Origin: Bradyrhizobium sp. B124
GTDB lineage: Bacteria; Pseudomonadota; Alphaproteobacteria; Rhizobiales; Xanthobacteraceae
Assembly (NCBI RefSeq): GCF_038967635.1
Contig: NZ_CP152413.1
Location: 2,232,001-2,296,000 of the forward strand
Direction of reading: 5' to 3'
DNA: 64,000 nucleotides
Made by a program: the position numbers and the translations under genes. The notes under the pieces were generated by a model. The model did no database searches. It saw only the letters and a program-made list of their open reading frames with translations, and was not told where the DNA came from. This document shows positions 57,753-64,000 of this stretch, piece by piece; position 1 is the stretch's first letter; every line of letters begins with the position of its first letter.

Positions 57753-58577
57753 CTATTTCATACTGGCTGCCATCTGCCGCATCCGCTCGGCGGTCAGCTC
57801 GTCGGCCGGGAAGAACGTCTCCAGCGCCAGTTCCTGCAACGTGATGTCGACCGGGGTGCCGAACACCATGGTGGTCGAGATGAAGCTCAGGATCTCGCCA
57901 TTGAGGCGGAGCTTGAAGGGAAGCGCGACGTTGTTGTCGGGGGTGATCGGGGCCGACCGCGCCGGGATCGGATAGGACTTCAGGTCCTGATAGAGCTTGA
58001 GCAGCTCCGGATCAGCCGTTGCCTCGCACTGCCGATGCAGCCGCTCCAGGAGATGCGCGGCCCATTCCGCCAGGTTCACGGTGCGCGGCGCGAGGCCCTC
58101 CGGGTGGAAAGCCAGCCGCAGGATGTTGAAGGGCTGGCCGAGCAGCCGCTGCGGCACGCCCTCGAGCAGCGGCGCCACCATGCGGTTGGCCGAGACCAGA
58201 TTCCAGTGCCGGTCATAGGCCAGCGCCGGATTGGGCTCATGCGCCTTCAGCACCAAATTGATCGCCTCGCGCGCCGATTTCAGCGCGGGATCCTCCAGCG
58301 AGCGTTGCGGGAATGCGGGTGCGAAACCCGCGGCGACCAGCAGCACGTTGCGTTCGCGTAGGGGCACGTCGAGGCGCTCCGCCAGTTTGAGGACCATGTC
58401 GCGCGACGGCGCCGAGCGGCCGGTCTCGACGAAGCTCAAATGCCGCGCCGAGATCTCGGCATCGACGGCGAGGTCGAGCTGGCTGAGGTGGCGGCGCTGC
58501 CGCCATTCGCGCAGGTGCTCGCCGATCAGGACGGGTTTTGCGGGCTCGGCCCGCGCCAGGGATGCATGTGCGTTCAT
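57753..58577 (-). CDS. XRE family regulator with MmyB-like ligand-binding domain
   Basis: The 274-residue protein has a helix-turn-helix of the Cro/CI type at about residues 20-75 (GEHLREWRQRRHLSQLDLAV, ISARHLSFVETGRSAPSRDM) and a MmyB-type PAS-like domain at about 100-265 (NPALAYDRHWNLVSANRMVA). In this family the second domain is thought to bind a fatty acid-like ligand. It is divergent from a two-gene small membrane operon with 100 bases between starts, the probable target. The local DNA between contains GTTCCATTACGCC and TGAGGTAATCG, possible half-sites, but no clear dyad. Confidence 0.92.
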   Translation of the reverse strand: MNAHASLARAEPAKPVLIGEHLREWRQRRHLSQLDLAVDAEISARHLSFVETGRSAPSRDMVLKLAERLDVPLRERNVLLVAAGFAPAFPQRSLEDPALKSAREAINLVLKAHEPNPALAYDRHWNLVSANRMVAPLLEGVPQRLLGQPFNILRLAFHPEGLAPRTVNLAEWAAHLLERLHRQCEATADPELLKLYQDLKSYPIPARSAPITPDNNVALPFKLRLNGEILSFISTTMVFGTPVDITLQELALETFFPADELTAERMRQMAASMK

Positions 58578-58677
58578 GGTGCAAAACCTACCATGCGAAA
58601 TTCGCCCGTTCCATTACGCCTGAGGTAATCGAATTGGCGCGCGGGCCGGCTCATCTTCCACGGCACAGGAGATGACC

Positions 58678-58896
58678 ATGCTGATGCTGTCCATTATCCG
58701 CGCCCTCGCCGTCCTGATTCCGTGGCTGGTCCATCTGGCCTCCTGGCTGGTCGCGCGATCGCTCAACATGCCCCAGCCGATCGTGCACGCGACCAGCATG
58801 TTCGTGTTCGCGCAGGTCTATGCGGTGGAGATGAGGGTCGGCAAGGCGCTGTGTCCGCTCCGGCTGTGGCGCCAGCTGCAATCCCTGATGCGCTGA
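58678..58896 (+). CDS. Small membrane protein
   Basis: The 72-residue product has two hydrophobic stretches, LMLSIIRALAVLIPWLVHLA and IVHATSMFVFAQVYAVEM, and a short basic tail. AGGAG stands six bases before the second of two close ATGs, so the shorter form was chosen. It is the first gene of a pair divergent from the XRE regulator and is followed after 30 bases by a four-helix membrane protein gene. The family is not recognised. Confidence 0.65.
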   Translation: MLMLSIIRALAVLIPWLVHLASWLVARSLNMPQPIVHATSMFVFAQVYAVEMRVGKALCPLRLWRQLQSLMR

Positions 58897-58926
58897 AAAC
58901 CCATCCCAACCCGAGGAGACACTGCC

Positions 58927-59325
58927 ATGATCCATTCGTCCCAGCTGCTGCGACGCGCCTTGCTTGCCGATGCGGTCTTCAGCGGCGTATCCGCCATCGC
59001 GATGGTGCTCGACGCCGGAGCCCTGGCCTCGCTGCTCGGCCTGCCGGAAGCGCTGCTGCGCGAGACCGGGCTGTTCCTGATCGCCTACACCGCGCTGGTC
59101 GGTTGGCTCGCCGCGCGAACCTCGCTGCCGAAAGGACCCGTGATCCTCGTGGTCGCCGGCAATGCGGCCTGGACGCTTGCCAGCATCGGGCTGCTGCTCT
59201 CGGGCGCAGTGTCGCCGAACCTCTTCGGCACCATCGTGATCCTCGCTCAGGCGATCGCCACCGGCGTGTTCGCCGAGCTGCAATATATGGGCTTGCGCCG
59301 CAGCGGCGAAACGGTCGCAGCGTAA
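58927..59325 (+). CDS. Four-helix membrane protein
   Basis: The 132-residue protein has four predicted membrane helices (VFSGVSAIAMVLDAGALASL, GLFLIAYTALVGWLAA, GPVILVVAGNAAWTLASIGL, TIVILAQAIATGVFAEL). It resembles short integral membrane proteins found beside XRE-MmyB regulators, and function is unknown. GAGGAG lies nine bases before the ATG. The pair of this gene and the 72-residue membrane protein is probably controlled by the divergent regulator, which fits reports of such regulators controlling a neighbouring gene; this is inference. Confidence 0.78.
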   Translation: MIHSSQLLRRALLADAVFSGVSAIAMVLDAGALASLLGLPEALLRETGLFLIAYTALVGWLAARTSLPKGPVILVVAGNAAWTLASIGLLLSGAVSPNLFGTIVILAQAIATGVFAELQYMGLRRSGETVAA

Positions 59326-59384
59326 GGCGAGTACAGCACGCGATGAGCGGCCGTCGCGGCAAGCGTGGCGGCCGTTCCCTTCGG

Positions 59385-59543
59385 TCAGCTCAGAGCCATC
59401 GCGACAATCATGCCCGCGAAGGTCAGCGCGAGGCCGATGATCAGCATCGGCACGAGGCTGCTACCGGAAAACGGATCGGCTTGATCCTGTTGAAACCACG
59501 CACTGTCGATCGCACGCGCGATCGCTTTCGCCCTGTTCCTCAT
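59385..59543 (-). CDS. Small membrane protein coupled to truncated hemoglobin
   Basis: The 52-residue product reads MRNRAKAIARAIDSAWFQQD, then QADPFSGSSLVPMLIIGLAL and TFAGMIVAMALS: a basic N-terminal helix and one C-terminal membrane helix. Its ATG overlaps the stop of the hemoglobin gene as ATGA, so translation is coupled. It is probably a membrane partner or anchor acting with the hemoglobin in NO handling, but that is inferred from the operon alone. It is convergent with the four-helix membrane protein gene. Confidence 0.72.
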   Translation of the reverse strand: MRNRAKAIARAIDSAWFQQDQADPFSGSSLVPMLIIGLALTFAGMIVAMALS

Positions 59544-60001
59544 TGCACCGCTCCTGCTTCGCTTCGCCTGTAACGTTCCCCAACCCCAAGCATCACGCCC
59601 TGCCCGCTGGCGACGCCCAACTCGAGGCTCGCCGCGATGCGCCGCGCGCGCTCGATGAAATGAAGCGCTGCGACCGGCGGGCACAGTTCATGCGCCGTCG
59701 CCTCGAACAGTTCGAGCCAGCGGTCGAAATGCGCGGCATCGACCGGCAGCTTCATGTGCTTGACCATCGGCGTGCCGTGATAGCGGCCGGTCATCAGCGC
59801 GACCGACGACCAGAACGCGCACATCTGGGCCAGATGCGGCTCCCAATTGGTGATCCTGGCCTCGAACACCGGCCCGATCATCGGGTCCTTGCGGACCTTG
59901 GCGTAGAAGCCGTGCACCAGCTGCTCGATCATGGCCTCGGTGATCCCGGTCCGCGCGACGATCTCGGCGGTGATCTGCTCGCGGCGCTCTGCTCCTGTCA
60001 T
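59540..60001 (-). CDS. Group III truncated hemoglobin
   Basis: The 153-residue protein matches group III truncated hemoglobins: VHGFYAKVRKDPMIGPVFEA at the N terminus, WEPHLAQMCAFWSSVALMTG in the heme pocket, and YHGTPMVKHMKLPVDAAHFD RWLELF with the proximal His in the F-helix region (VKHMKLP). Such proteins bind O2 or NO. The gene is divergent from an NsrR-like regulator with a near-perfect palindrome between them, and is followed by a coupled membrane peptide. The set points to NO detoxification or signalling. Confidence 0.92.
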   Translation of the reverse strand: MTGAERREQITAEIVARTGITEAMIEQLVHGFYAKVRKDPMIGPVFEARITNWEPHLAQMCAFWSSVALMTGRYHGTPMVKHMKLPVDAAHFDRWLELFEATAHELCPPVAALHFIERARRIAASLELGVASGQGVMLGVGERYRRSEAGAVQ

Positions 60002-60011
60002 GCCTCACATC

Positions 60012-60040
60012 CTAAATAGGTATTTCAAATGCCTATTTAG
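60012..60040. promoter_or_regulatory. NsrR-type operator palindrome
   Basis: CTAAATAGG and CCTATTTAG (60012-60020 and 60032-60040) are perfect complements, and the 11 bases between (TATTTCAAATG) continue the symmetry except for one pair. The core GTATTT-C-AAATGC has the 11-1-11 layout and ATTTnAAAT centre of NsrR sites. It lies 10 bases upstream of the hemoglobin start and 44 bases before the Rrf2 start, so it can control both. Confidence 0.75.
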
Positions 60041-60084
60041 ATTGCTATAGCGGATCCGCCAAGTGCTGATTTCGAAGGGCTTCC

Positions 60085-60519
60085 ATGCGCCTGACATCAT
60101 TCACGGATTTTGCGCTGCGCGCGCTGATGCGGCTGGCCGGTGAGCCGGACCGCTCATTCGCGACCAGCGAGATCGCGGCCGAGTTCGGCATTTCCCGCAA
60201 TCACCTCGCCAAGGTGGTGCGCGACCTCGGCGAGGCCGGCTTCATCGCGACCCAGCGCGGTGCCGGCGGCGGGTTTTCGCTGGCGCGCGCCCCGCAGGCG
60301 ATCACGCTCGGCGAAGTGGTGCGCGCGCTCGAAGGCGGCAGCGCGCTGGTCGAATGTTTCAGGGATGATGGCGGCGATTGCGTGCTGCTGCCACGCTGCC
60401 GCTTGAAGGCGAGGCTCGCGGCGGCCCGCGAGGCCTTCATGCGCGAACTCGACGGAACCACGCTCGCCGAATGCGCCTATCTGCCGCGTCCCACGCGCCA
60501 TCCGGCGCGCGCGTCATGA
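60085..60519 (+). CDS. nsrR: Rrf2 family regulator, NsrR-like
   Basis: The 144-residue protein has the Rrf2 winged helix (MRLTSFTDFALRALMRLAGE, ISRNHLAKVVRDLGEAGFI, RGAGGGFSLAR) and three cysteines, Cys91, Cys99 and Cys105, spaced as in NsrR for an Fe-S cluster that reacts with NO. NsrR represses NO-protective genes until NO damages its cluster. The divergent hemoglobin gene and the intervening palindrome fit this exactly. Other Rrf2 proteins (IscR, RirA) have different cysteine spacing, so NsrR is the best reading. Confidence 0.88.
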   Translation: MRLTSFTDFALRALMRLAGEPDRSFATSEIAAEFGISRNHLAKVVRDLGEAGFIATQRGAGGGFSLARAPQAITLGEVVRALEGGSALVECFRDDGGDCVLLPRCRLKARLAAAREAFMRELDGTTLAECAYLPRPTRHPARAS

Positions 60520-60548
60520 CGATCGTCGAACCGGATGGGTTTCGGAAT

Positions 60549-61286
60549 TCAGGCCTGCAGCACGCGCGCGGCGCCTCGCTTTGAAGGGACCGCCCGCTTG
60601 CCGGCCGCGGCCGTCAGGCTGTGGCCGTTGAGGTGCTTGCCGTTCAAGGCCTTGCTATTCAGAACCTTGCCGTTCAGGGCGTTGCCATTCAGAGCCGCGC
60701 CATTCAGCATCTTGCCGTTGCCGAGCTTGCCGTTGGCTTTGGCAGCTTTCTTCGCGCTGGCCTTCCTCTGCCTCGCCCGCATTTCAGCGAGCTTCTCGGC
60801 CTCACGCTTGGCTTTCCGCTCGGCCTTTTCCTTCAGCCGCAGCCGCTCCGCCCTCGCCTCCGCGCGCTTCTTCTTGCGCTTCTTCTCGCAAGCATCGCAC
60901 TTGCAGCCGATCGGCTTCAGATAGGCTTTGAAATAGTCGGTTCCGTAATCGTAGTTGATCTCGTCGCCCGGTTCGATGTCCTTGATGGCGCGGATGAAGA
61001 CCTTGCGCTTGCGCGGCTTGACGTCGGATTCCGCGTTCGGCCGGCAGGCATGGTTGATGTAGCGGGCGACGTTCTCGCGGATCGAGCCGTCGATGGTCCA
61101 TCGGTTGGTGAGCTCGAACAGATATTTGTTCTCGATCGCGTCCTCATCCTTCTTCTTCGAGTCGAGCAACGGCCCGAAATAACGGATGATCTTGGTCCCT
61201 TTCTTGATCGGCTTGGTGGCGAAAAGGCCAAGGCCAGTACGGGAACGGCCGACACGATAGGGCTTTTGCGATGATGATGCGGGCAT
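60549..61286 (-). CDS. SET-domain protein methyltransferase with pentapeptide-repeat tail
   Basis: The 245-residue protein has a SET domain at about residues 10-120 that would methylate lysines with SAM. Visible motifs are GRSRTGLGLFATKPIKKGT, RYINHACRPNAES (76-84 holds the cofactor Asn-His) and GDEINYDYGTDYF, then the post-SET zinc cysteines CKCDAC (128-133). A Lys/Arg/Glu-rich helix follows (about 134-182), and the end is a repeat of five residues, N-G-x-x-L, about eight times. The ATG was chosen over an upstream TTG. Such bacterial SET proteins may act on DNA-binding or ribosomal proteins; the target here is unknown. It is convergent with the nsrR gene. Confidence 0.88.
   Translation of the reverse strand: MPASSSQKPYRVGRSRTGLGLFATKPIKKGTKIIRYFGPLLDSKKKDEDAIENKYLFELTNRWTIDGSIRENVARYINHACRPNAESDVKPRKRKVFIRAIKDIEPGDEINYDYGTDYFKAYLKPIGCKCDACEKKRKKKRAEARAERLRLKEKAERKAKREAEKLAEMRARQRKASAKKAAKANGKLGNGKMLNGAALNGNALNGKVLNSKALNGKHLNGHSLTAAAGKRAVPSKRGAARVLQA
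60621..60734. repeat. 15-bp tandem repeat encoding N-G-x-x-L
   Basis: About eight imperfect 15-bp units in the 3' end of the SET gene encode NGKLG, NGKML, NGAAL, NGNAL, NGKVL, NSKAL, NGKHL and NGHSL. The repeat is in frame and could change length by slippage without breaking the gene. Confidence 0.85.
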
Positions 61287-61451
61287 GACGATCGAGGCTA
61301 AGGCACGCAAGGTGCACGCGACAGAAGTTGCGAAGCCGCCCTTCTAGGACGATTCCGCGCGCCTGTCAGGTGTTTCCCGCGTGTCTGTTGAACCTTCCCC
61401 AGATTGCATATGTCAGACACAAAGTAACGTCCGGATCCCAAGTTTCCCCCG

Positions 61452-62054
61452 ATGAAATACCCTGCTTTTGCAACAATCGTTGTGGCGCTCGCCAGCGCAA
61501 ATCCTGGTCAGGCTGCCTCCGAGACGATCAGCAGCTTCTATACGTCGACCGCGCCGAAGGCCTGCCGGATGATCGGCAAGCCCAACGAGGAGTACGGCAG
61601 CAGCACGCGGGTCTGCCCGGGGAAATCCGGCCTTGTGGTGCTGATCAACGAGGGCGATCTGCGCGAAGTGGTCTCGGTCGGCCGAAACCGCGCGGCAGCA
61701 GCCAGGGAACCGGCGGCCCAGGCCTGGTTCGGCCCGTTCAGCTCGACCGGCAATACGGTCGAATGGCGTGCCGCCGGCAGCAAGCCCTTCGCGATCATCC
61801 AGCGCTGGCAGATCGCCGACAGCAGCGAGCAGGACAAGCGCGGCGGCCCGGTCTCACGGGCGATGCTCGCCGTGACGCGGCTGCCGCCGGGCGAGGTCTG
61901 TCACGTCGCCTATGTCGACGTTGCCGCCAATCCCAACGCCAACGCGCTGGCGCGGCAGGCCGCCGACGATTTCGCTCGCGATTTCAAATGCGGCGCGGAC
62001 ACGGTGAAAACGATCGGCCAGAGCGGCCGCTCGACGTTGCTGACGAAACGCTAG
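61452..62054 (+). CDS. Secreted hypothetical protein
   Basis: The 200-residue product begins MKYPAFATIVVALASANPGQ, a signal peptide with likely cleavage near residue 21. The mature part has four Cys (KACRM, RVCPGK, GEVCHVAY, FKCGADT), likely two disulfides, and a beta-rich sequence. In amino acid pattern it recalls secreted proteins of Bradyrhizobium without a named domain. The start has CAAGTTTCCCCCG before it and no clear ribosome site. It is convergent with the TetR gene, whose stop lies 25 bases on. Confidence 0.68.
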   Translation: MKYPAFATIVVALASANPGQAASETISSFYTSTAPKACRMIGKPNEEYGSSTRVCPGKSGLVVLINEGDLREVVSVGRNRAAAAREPAAQAWFGPFSSTGNTVEWRAAGSKPFAIIQRWQIADSSEQDKRGGPVSRAMLAVTRLPPGEVCHVAYVDVAANPNANALARQAADDFARDFKCGADTVKTIGQSGRSTLLTKR

Positions 62055-62079
62055 AACGCCGCCGCAGGCGCAATATCGG

Positions 62080-62802
62080 TTACGGCCGCGCTGAGCGGCC
62101 CGCAGACAAACGCAGCATCGCGGTCAACAACGCTTCCACTGATGTGCCCTCGGGCGACCGATCCAGAATCGTCTTGAGGCGGCCGTCGAGCAGCAGCATG
62201 GTAAAGCCATGCACCAGCGACCAGGCCGACGCGATCGCGGCCGCCTGGTCCAACGTAAGCTGCTCCTTGGAAATCTGCTCATGTCGGCTGGCGCCGACGC
62301 CGCGGGTCAGCCCGGCGAACGACGCCTCGGACGCCTCGTGCAGCGACGGCCGCTCATGATCGAGCCGCTCGCTGCGGAACATCAGCCCATACATGCCGGG
62401 ATGCGCCTGCGCATAGGCGACATAAGCCTTGGCGCTCGCCACTCCCTTTTCGGGCGGTGTCGCCGCTGAAGCGTCCGCCGCTGCCATCGCCTGGCCGAAT
62501 TGCCGGAAGCCGATCGCCGCGAGCTCACTGAGCAATCCGGTGAGATCGCCGAAATGATGCGTGGGCGCGGCATGCGACACGCCGGCGTCGCGCGCCACCG
62601 CGCGCAGTGTCAGTCCGGCCAGTCCATCACGCTCGAGCACGCGCTCGGCGGCCTTCAATAGCGCTTCATGCAGATCGCCATGATGATACGGCGTGTCATT
62701 GGTCCGGCGCCGCGGTGCCGAGCGATCGGCCACCCGCGCAACCCGGCGCCTCGGAGCCCGCGTTGGACGAGTCGCCTTGTTTTCTTTGGATAATCTTGCC
62801 AT
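62080..62802 (-). CDS. TetR family regulator of the carotenoid oxygenase gene
   Basis: The 240-residue protein has a Lys/Arg-rich N-terminal extension of about 35 residues, then a TetR helix-turn-helix (HHGDLHEALLKAAERVLERD, LTLRAVARDAGVSHAAPTHH) and a C-terminal domain of the WHG type (HPGMYGLMFRSERLDHERPS). The ATG giving MARLSKENK was chosen because longer frames run into the operator region. It is divergent from the carotenoid oxygenase gene, with two near-identical palindromes between, so it most probably represses that gene and itself. Confidence 0.9.
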   Translation of the reverse strand: MARLSKENKATRPTRAPRRRVARVADRSAPRRRTNDTPYHHGDLHEALLKAAERVLERDGLAGLTLRAVARDAGVSHAAPTHHFGDLTGLLSELAAIGFRQFGQAMAAADASAATPPEKGVASAKAYVAYAQAHPGMYGLMFRSERLDHERPSLHEASEASFAGLTRGVGASRHEQISKEQLTLDQAAAIASAWSLVHGFTMLLLDGRLKTILDRSPEGTSVEALLTAMLRLSAGRSARP

Positions 62803-62821
62803 GCGGCCCTTATATGTCGCA

Positions 62822-62840
62822 ATTTTTACACTGTAAAGAT
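62822..62840. promoter_or_regulatory. TetR operator site 1
   Basis: On the minus strand this reads ATCTTTACAGTGTAAAAAT, an 8-3-8 dyad with one mismatched pair. It has the same form as site 2, 54 bases away centre to centre. It is 20 bases from the regulator start. Confidence 0.68.
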
Positions 62841-62875
62841 TTTGCTTGACGATCGATGGCGTCATCCCTACTGCT

Positions 62876-62894
62876 ATCTTTACGATGTAAAGAT
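62876..62894. promoter_or_regulatory. TetR operator site 2
   Basis: ATCTTTACGATGTAAAGAT is a perfect 8-3-8 dyad matching the consensus ATCTTTACNNNGTAAARAT shared with site 1. A TTGACG hexamer (62846-62851) lies between the two sites, so repressor at both would cover the promoter of the oxygenase gene. Confidence 0.75.
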
Positions 62895-62914
62895 CATATA
62901 CAGGGAGATGCGGA

Positions 62915-64000
62915 ATGCTTGACCAGGTCACGTCCAACACGGCGCGAACCAATTTGGCGCCGATTCCATTTGAAGCCGACGCGCCGTTTCTGAAGATCAC
63001 AGGCGAATTGCCGCGCGAGCTGAACGGCACGCTGTACCGCAACGGTCCCAATCCGCAGTTCGAGGCGCCGGGCGCGCACTGGTTCGTCGGCGACGGCATG
63101 CTGCACGCCTTCCATCTCGAGAACGGCCGTGCCAGCTATCGCAACCGCTGGGTCCGCACCGCGAAATGGCAGGCCGAGCATGACGCCGGCCGCGCGCTGT
63201 TCGGCGGCTTCGGCCGCAAGCTGCCGGACGCCCCCGCCGACATCACGACGGACGGCTGCGTCGCCAACACCAACATCATCTTCCACGGCGGCAAGCTGCT
63301 CGCGCTCGTCGAGAGCCATCTGCCGACCGAGATCGAGCCCGGCACGCTCAATCGCCTCGGCTATTGCGACTACAAGGGCGCGATCTCAGGCCCCTTCACC
63401 GCGCATCCCAAGATCGATCCGGTCACCGGCGAGATGGTGTTCTTCGGCTATAACGCCGCGGGTCCGCTGACGCCGGCGCTGTCGTACGGATCTGTAAGCT
63501 CATCCGGCGTGGTTACGCGCTTCGAGCGCTTCGAGGCGCCCTACGCCAGCATGGTGCACGACTTCATCGTCACCGAGAACCATGTGCTGTTTCCGATCCT
63601 GCCGATCACCGGCAGCATGCAGCGCGCGATGCGCGGACAGGCGCCCTACGCCTGGGAGCCCGAGAAAGGCGCCTATGTCGGCGTGATGAAGCGCAGCGGC
63701 GCCTCGAAGGACATCGTCTGGTTCCGCGCCGAGACCTGCTACGTCTTCCATGTCATGAACGCGTGGGAAGACGGCAACCGCATCATCGCCGACGTAATGC
63801 AGTTCGAGGAAGCGCCGCTGTTCAACCATCCCGACGGCTCGCAGACCGATCCGAAAAAGAACCGCGCGCGCTATTGCCGCTGGACGTTCGATCTCTCCGG
63901 CAATACCGATCGCTTCACGCAAACCTACCTCGACGATCTCACCGGCGAATTCCCCCGCGTCGACGATCGCCGCGCGGGATTTGCCAGCAATCACGGCTGG
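62915..64000 (+). CDS. Carotenoid cleavage dioxygenase family protein, 5' part
   Basis: The first 362 codons are present; the frame is open to the right edge. The protein is of the RPE65/carotenoid oxygenase family, seven-bladed propellers with a Fe2+ bound by four His. Three ligands are visible, His164 (TAHPKIDPVTGE), His215 (SMVHDFIVTENH) and His279 (YVFHVMNAWED); the fourth lies beyond the window. The N terminus ELNGTLYRNGPNPQF is the family signature. Bacterial members cleave apocarotenoids or stilbenes such as those from lignin. AGGGAG lies eight bases before the ATG. The divergent TetR gene with twin operators suggests induction by the substrate. Confidence 0.93.
   Translation, partial: MLDQVTSNTARTNLAPIPFEADAPFLKITGELPRELNGTLYRNGPNPQFEAPGAHWFVGDGMLHAFHLENGRASYRNRWVRTAKWQAEHDAGRALFGGFGRKLPDAPADITTDGCVANTNIIFHGGKLLALVESHLPTEIEPGTLNRLGYCDYKGAISGPFTAHPKIDPVTGEMVFFGYNAAGPLTPALSYGSVSSSGVVTRFERFEAPYASMVHDFIVTENHVLFPILPITGSMQRAMRGQAPYAWEPEKGAYVGVMKRSGASKDIVWFRAETCYVFHVMNAWEDGNRIIADVMQFEEAPLFNHPDGSQTDPKKNRARYCRWTFDLSGNTDRFTQTYLDDLTGEFPRVDDRRAGFASNHGW

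Overview
The window looks like chromosomal DNA of a Bradyrhizobium-type alphaproteobacterium (Nitrobacteraceae). The evidence is high GC with strongly biased third codon positions, a RecA of the rhizobial type behind a GTTC-N7-GTTC LexA box, a tandem glycine riboswitch in front of gcvTHP, and several families of dispersed palindromic repeats of the kind found throughout Bradyrhizobium genomes. These are family-level recognitions; no database was searched.

Left part (1-12.7 kb). A purine block (partial purC, an ATPase-inhibitor zeta gene, purB) frames a LysR regulator divergent from an isocitrate lyase/PEP mutase-like enzyme. Next comes a seven-gene minus-strand operon: OsmC-like protein, acyl-CoA dehydrogenase-like flavoprotein, two-domain sulfurtransferase, nitrate/cyanate-type ABC transporter (binding protein, permease, ATPase) and cyanase. 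A divergent TetR gene probably controls it. It reads as an import-and-degrade pathway that ends in cyanate.

Middle part (12.8-32.8 kb). This holds a membrane diguanylate cyclase, a TPR protein with an internal duplication, a ribitol dehydrogenase-like SDR, a LysR/PACE efflux pair, an operon of an orphan binding protein with a benzoylformate decarboxylase-like enzyme and an SDR facing a diheme cytochrome c, a TrmJ-DUF559 fusion, a membrane hydrolase, icd, a cyclic-nucleotide-type potassium channel and alaS.

gcv and recA (32.8-40.6 kb). The glycine cleavage operon gcvT-gcvH-gcvP sits under its riboswitch. It is followed by a thioesterase, a DUF1835-like gene broken by one in-frame amber codon, and recA with its SOS box.

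Accessory stretch (40.6-45.4 kb). This is the most unusual part: less GC-rich, few long genes, and an array of very small plus-strand genes. They include a 57-residue protein that is essentially sigma-70 region 1.1 alone, a 40-residue membrane peptide, an 80-residue secreted protein and two paralogous 67-residue proteins, each followed by a tightly coupled second frame. The array shares three kinds of repeat: a 113-bp block with helically phased GGCCT boxes, a conserved leader hairpin about 75 nt before start codons, and a recurring GGCCGCC/GGCGGCC terminator hairpin.

Right part (45.4-64 kb). This contains small conserved secreted or lipoprotein genes, an amidase/thioesterase pair, an HdeA-like protein, a PQQ dehydrogenase, a caspase-like protease, an acetyltransferase, a transglutaminase-like protein, NIPSNAP and FrnE-like genes, an XRE regulator with a small membrane operon, an NO module (NsrR-like Rrf2 and group III truncated hemoglobin around a palindromic operator), a SET-domain methyltransferase with a pentapeptide-repeat tail, and a TetR regulator with twin operators in front of a carotenoid oxygenase that runs off the window. 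No rRNA, tRNA, CRISPR array or complete insertion sequence was seen.
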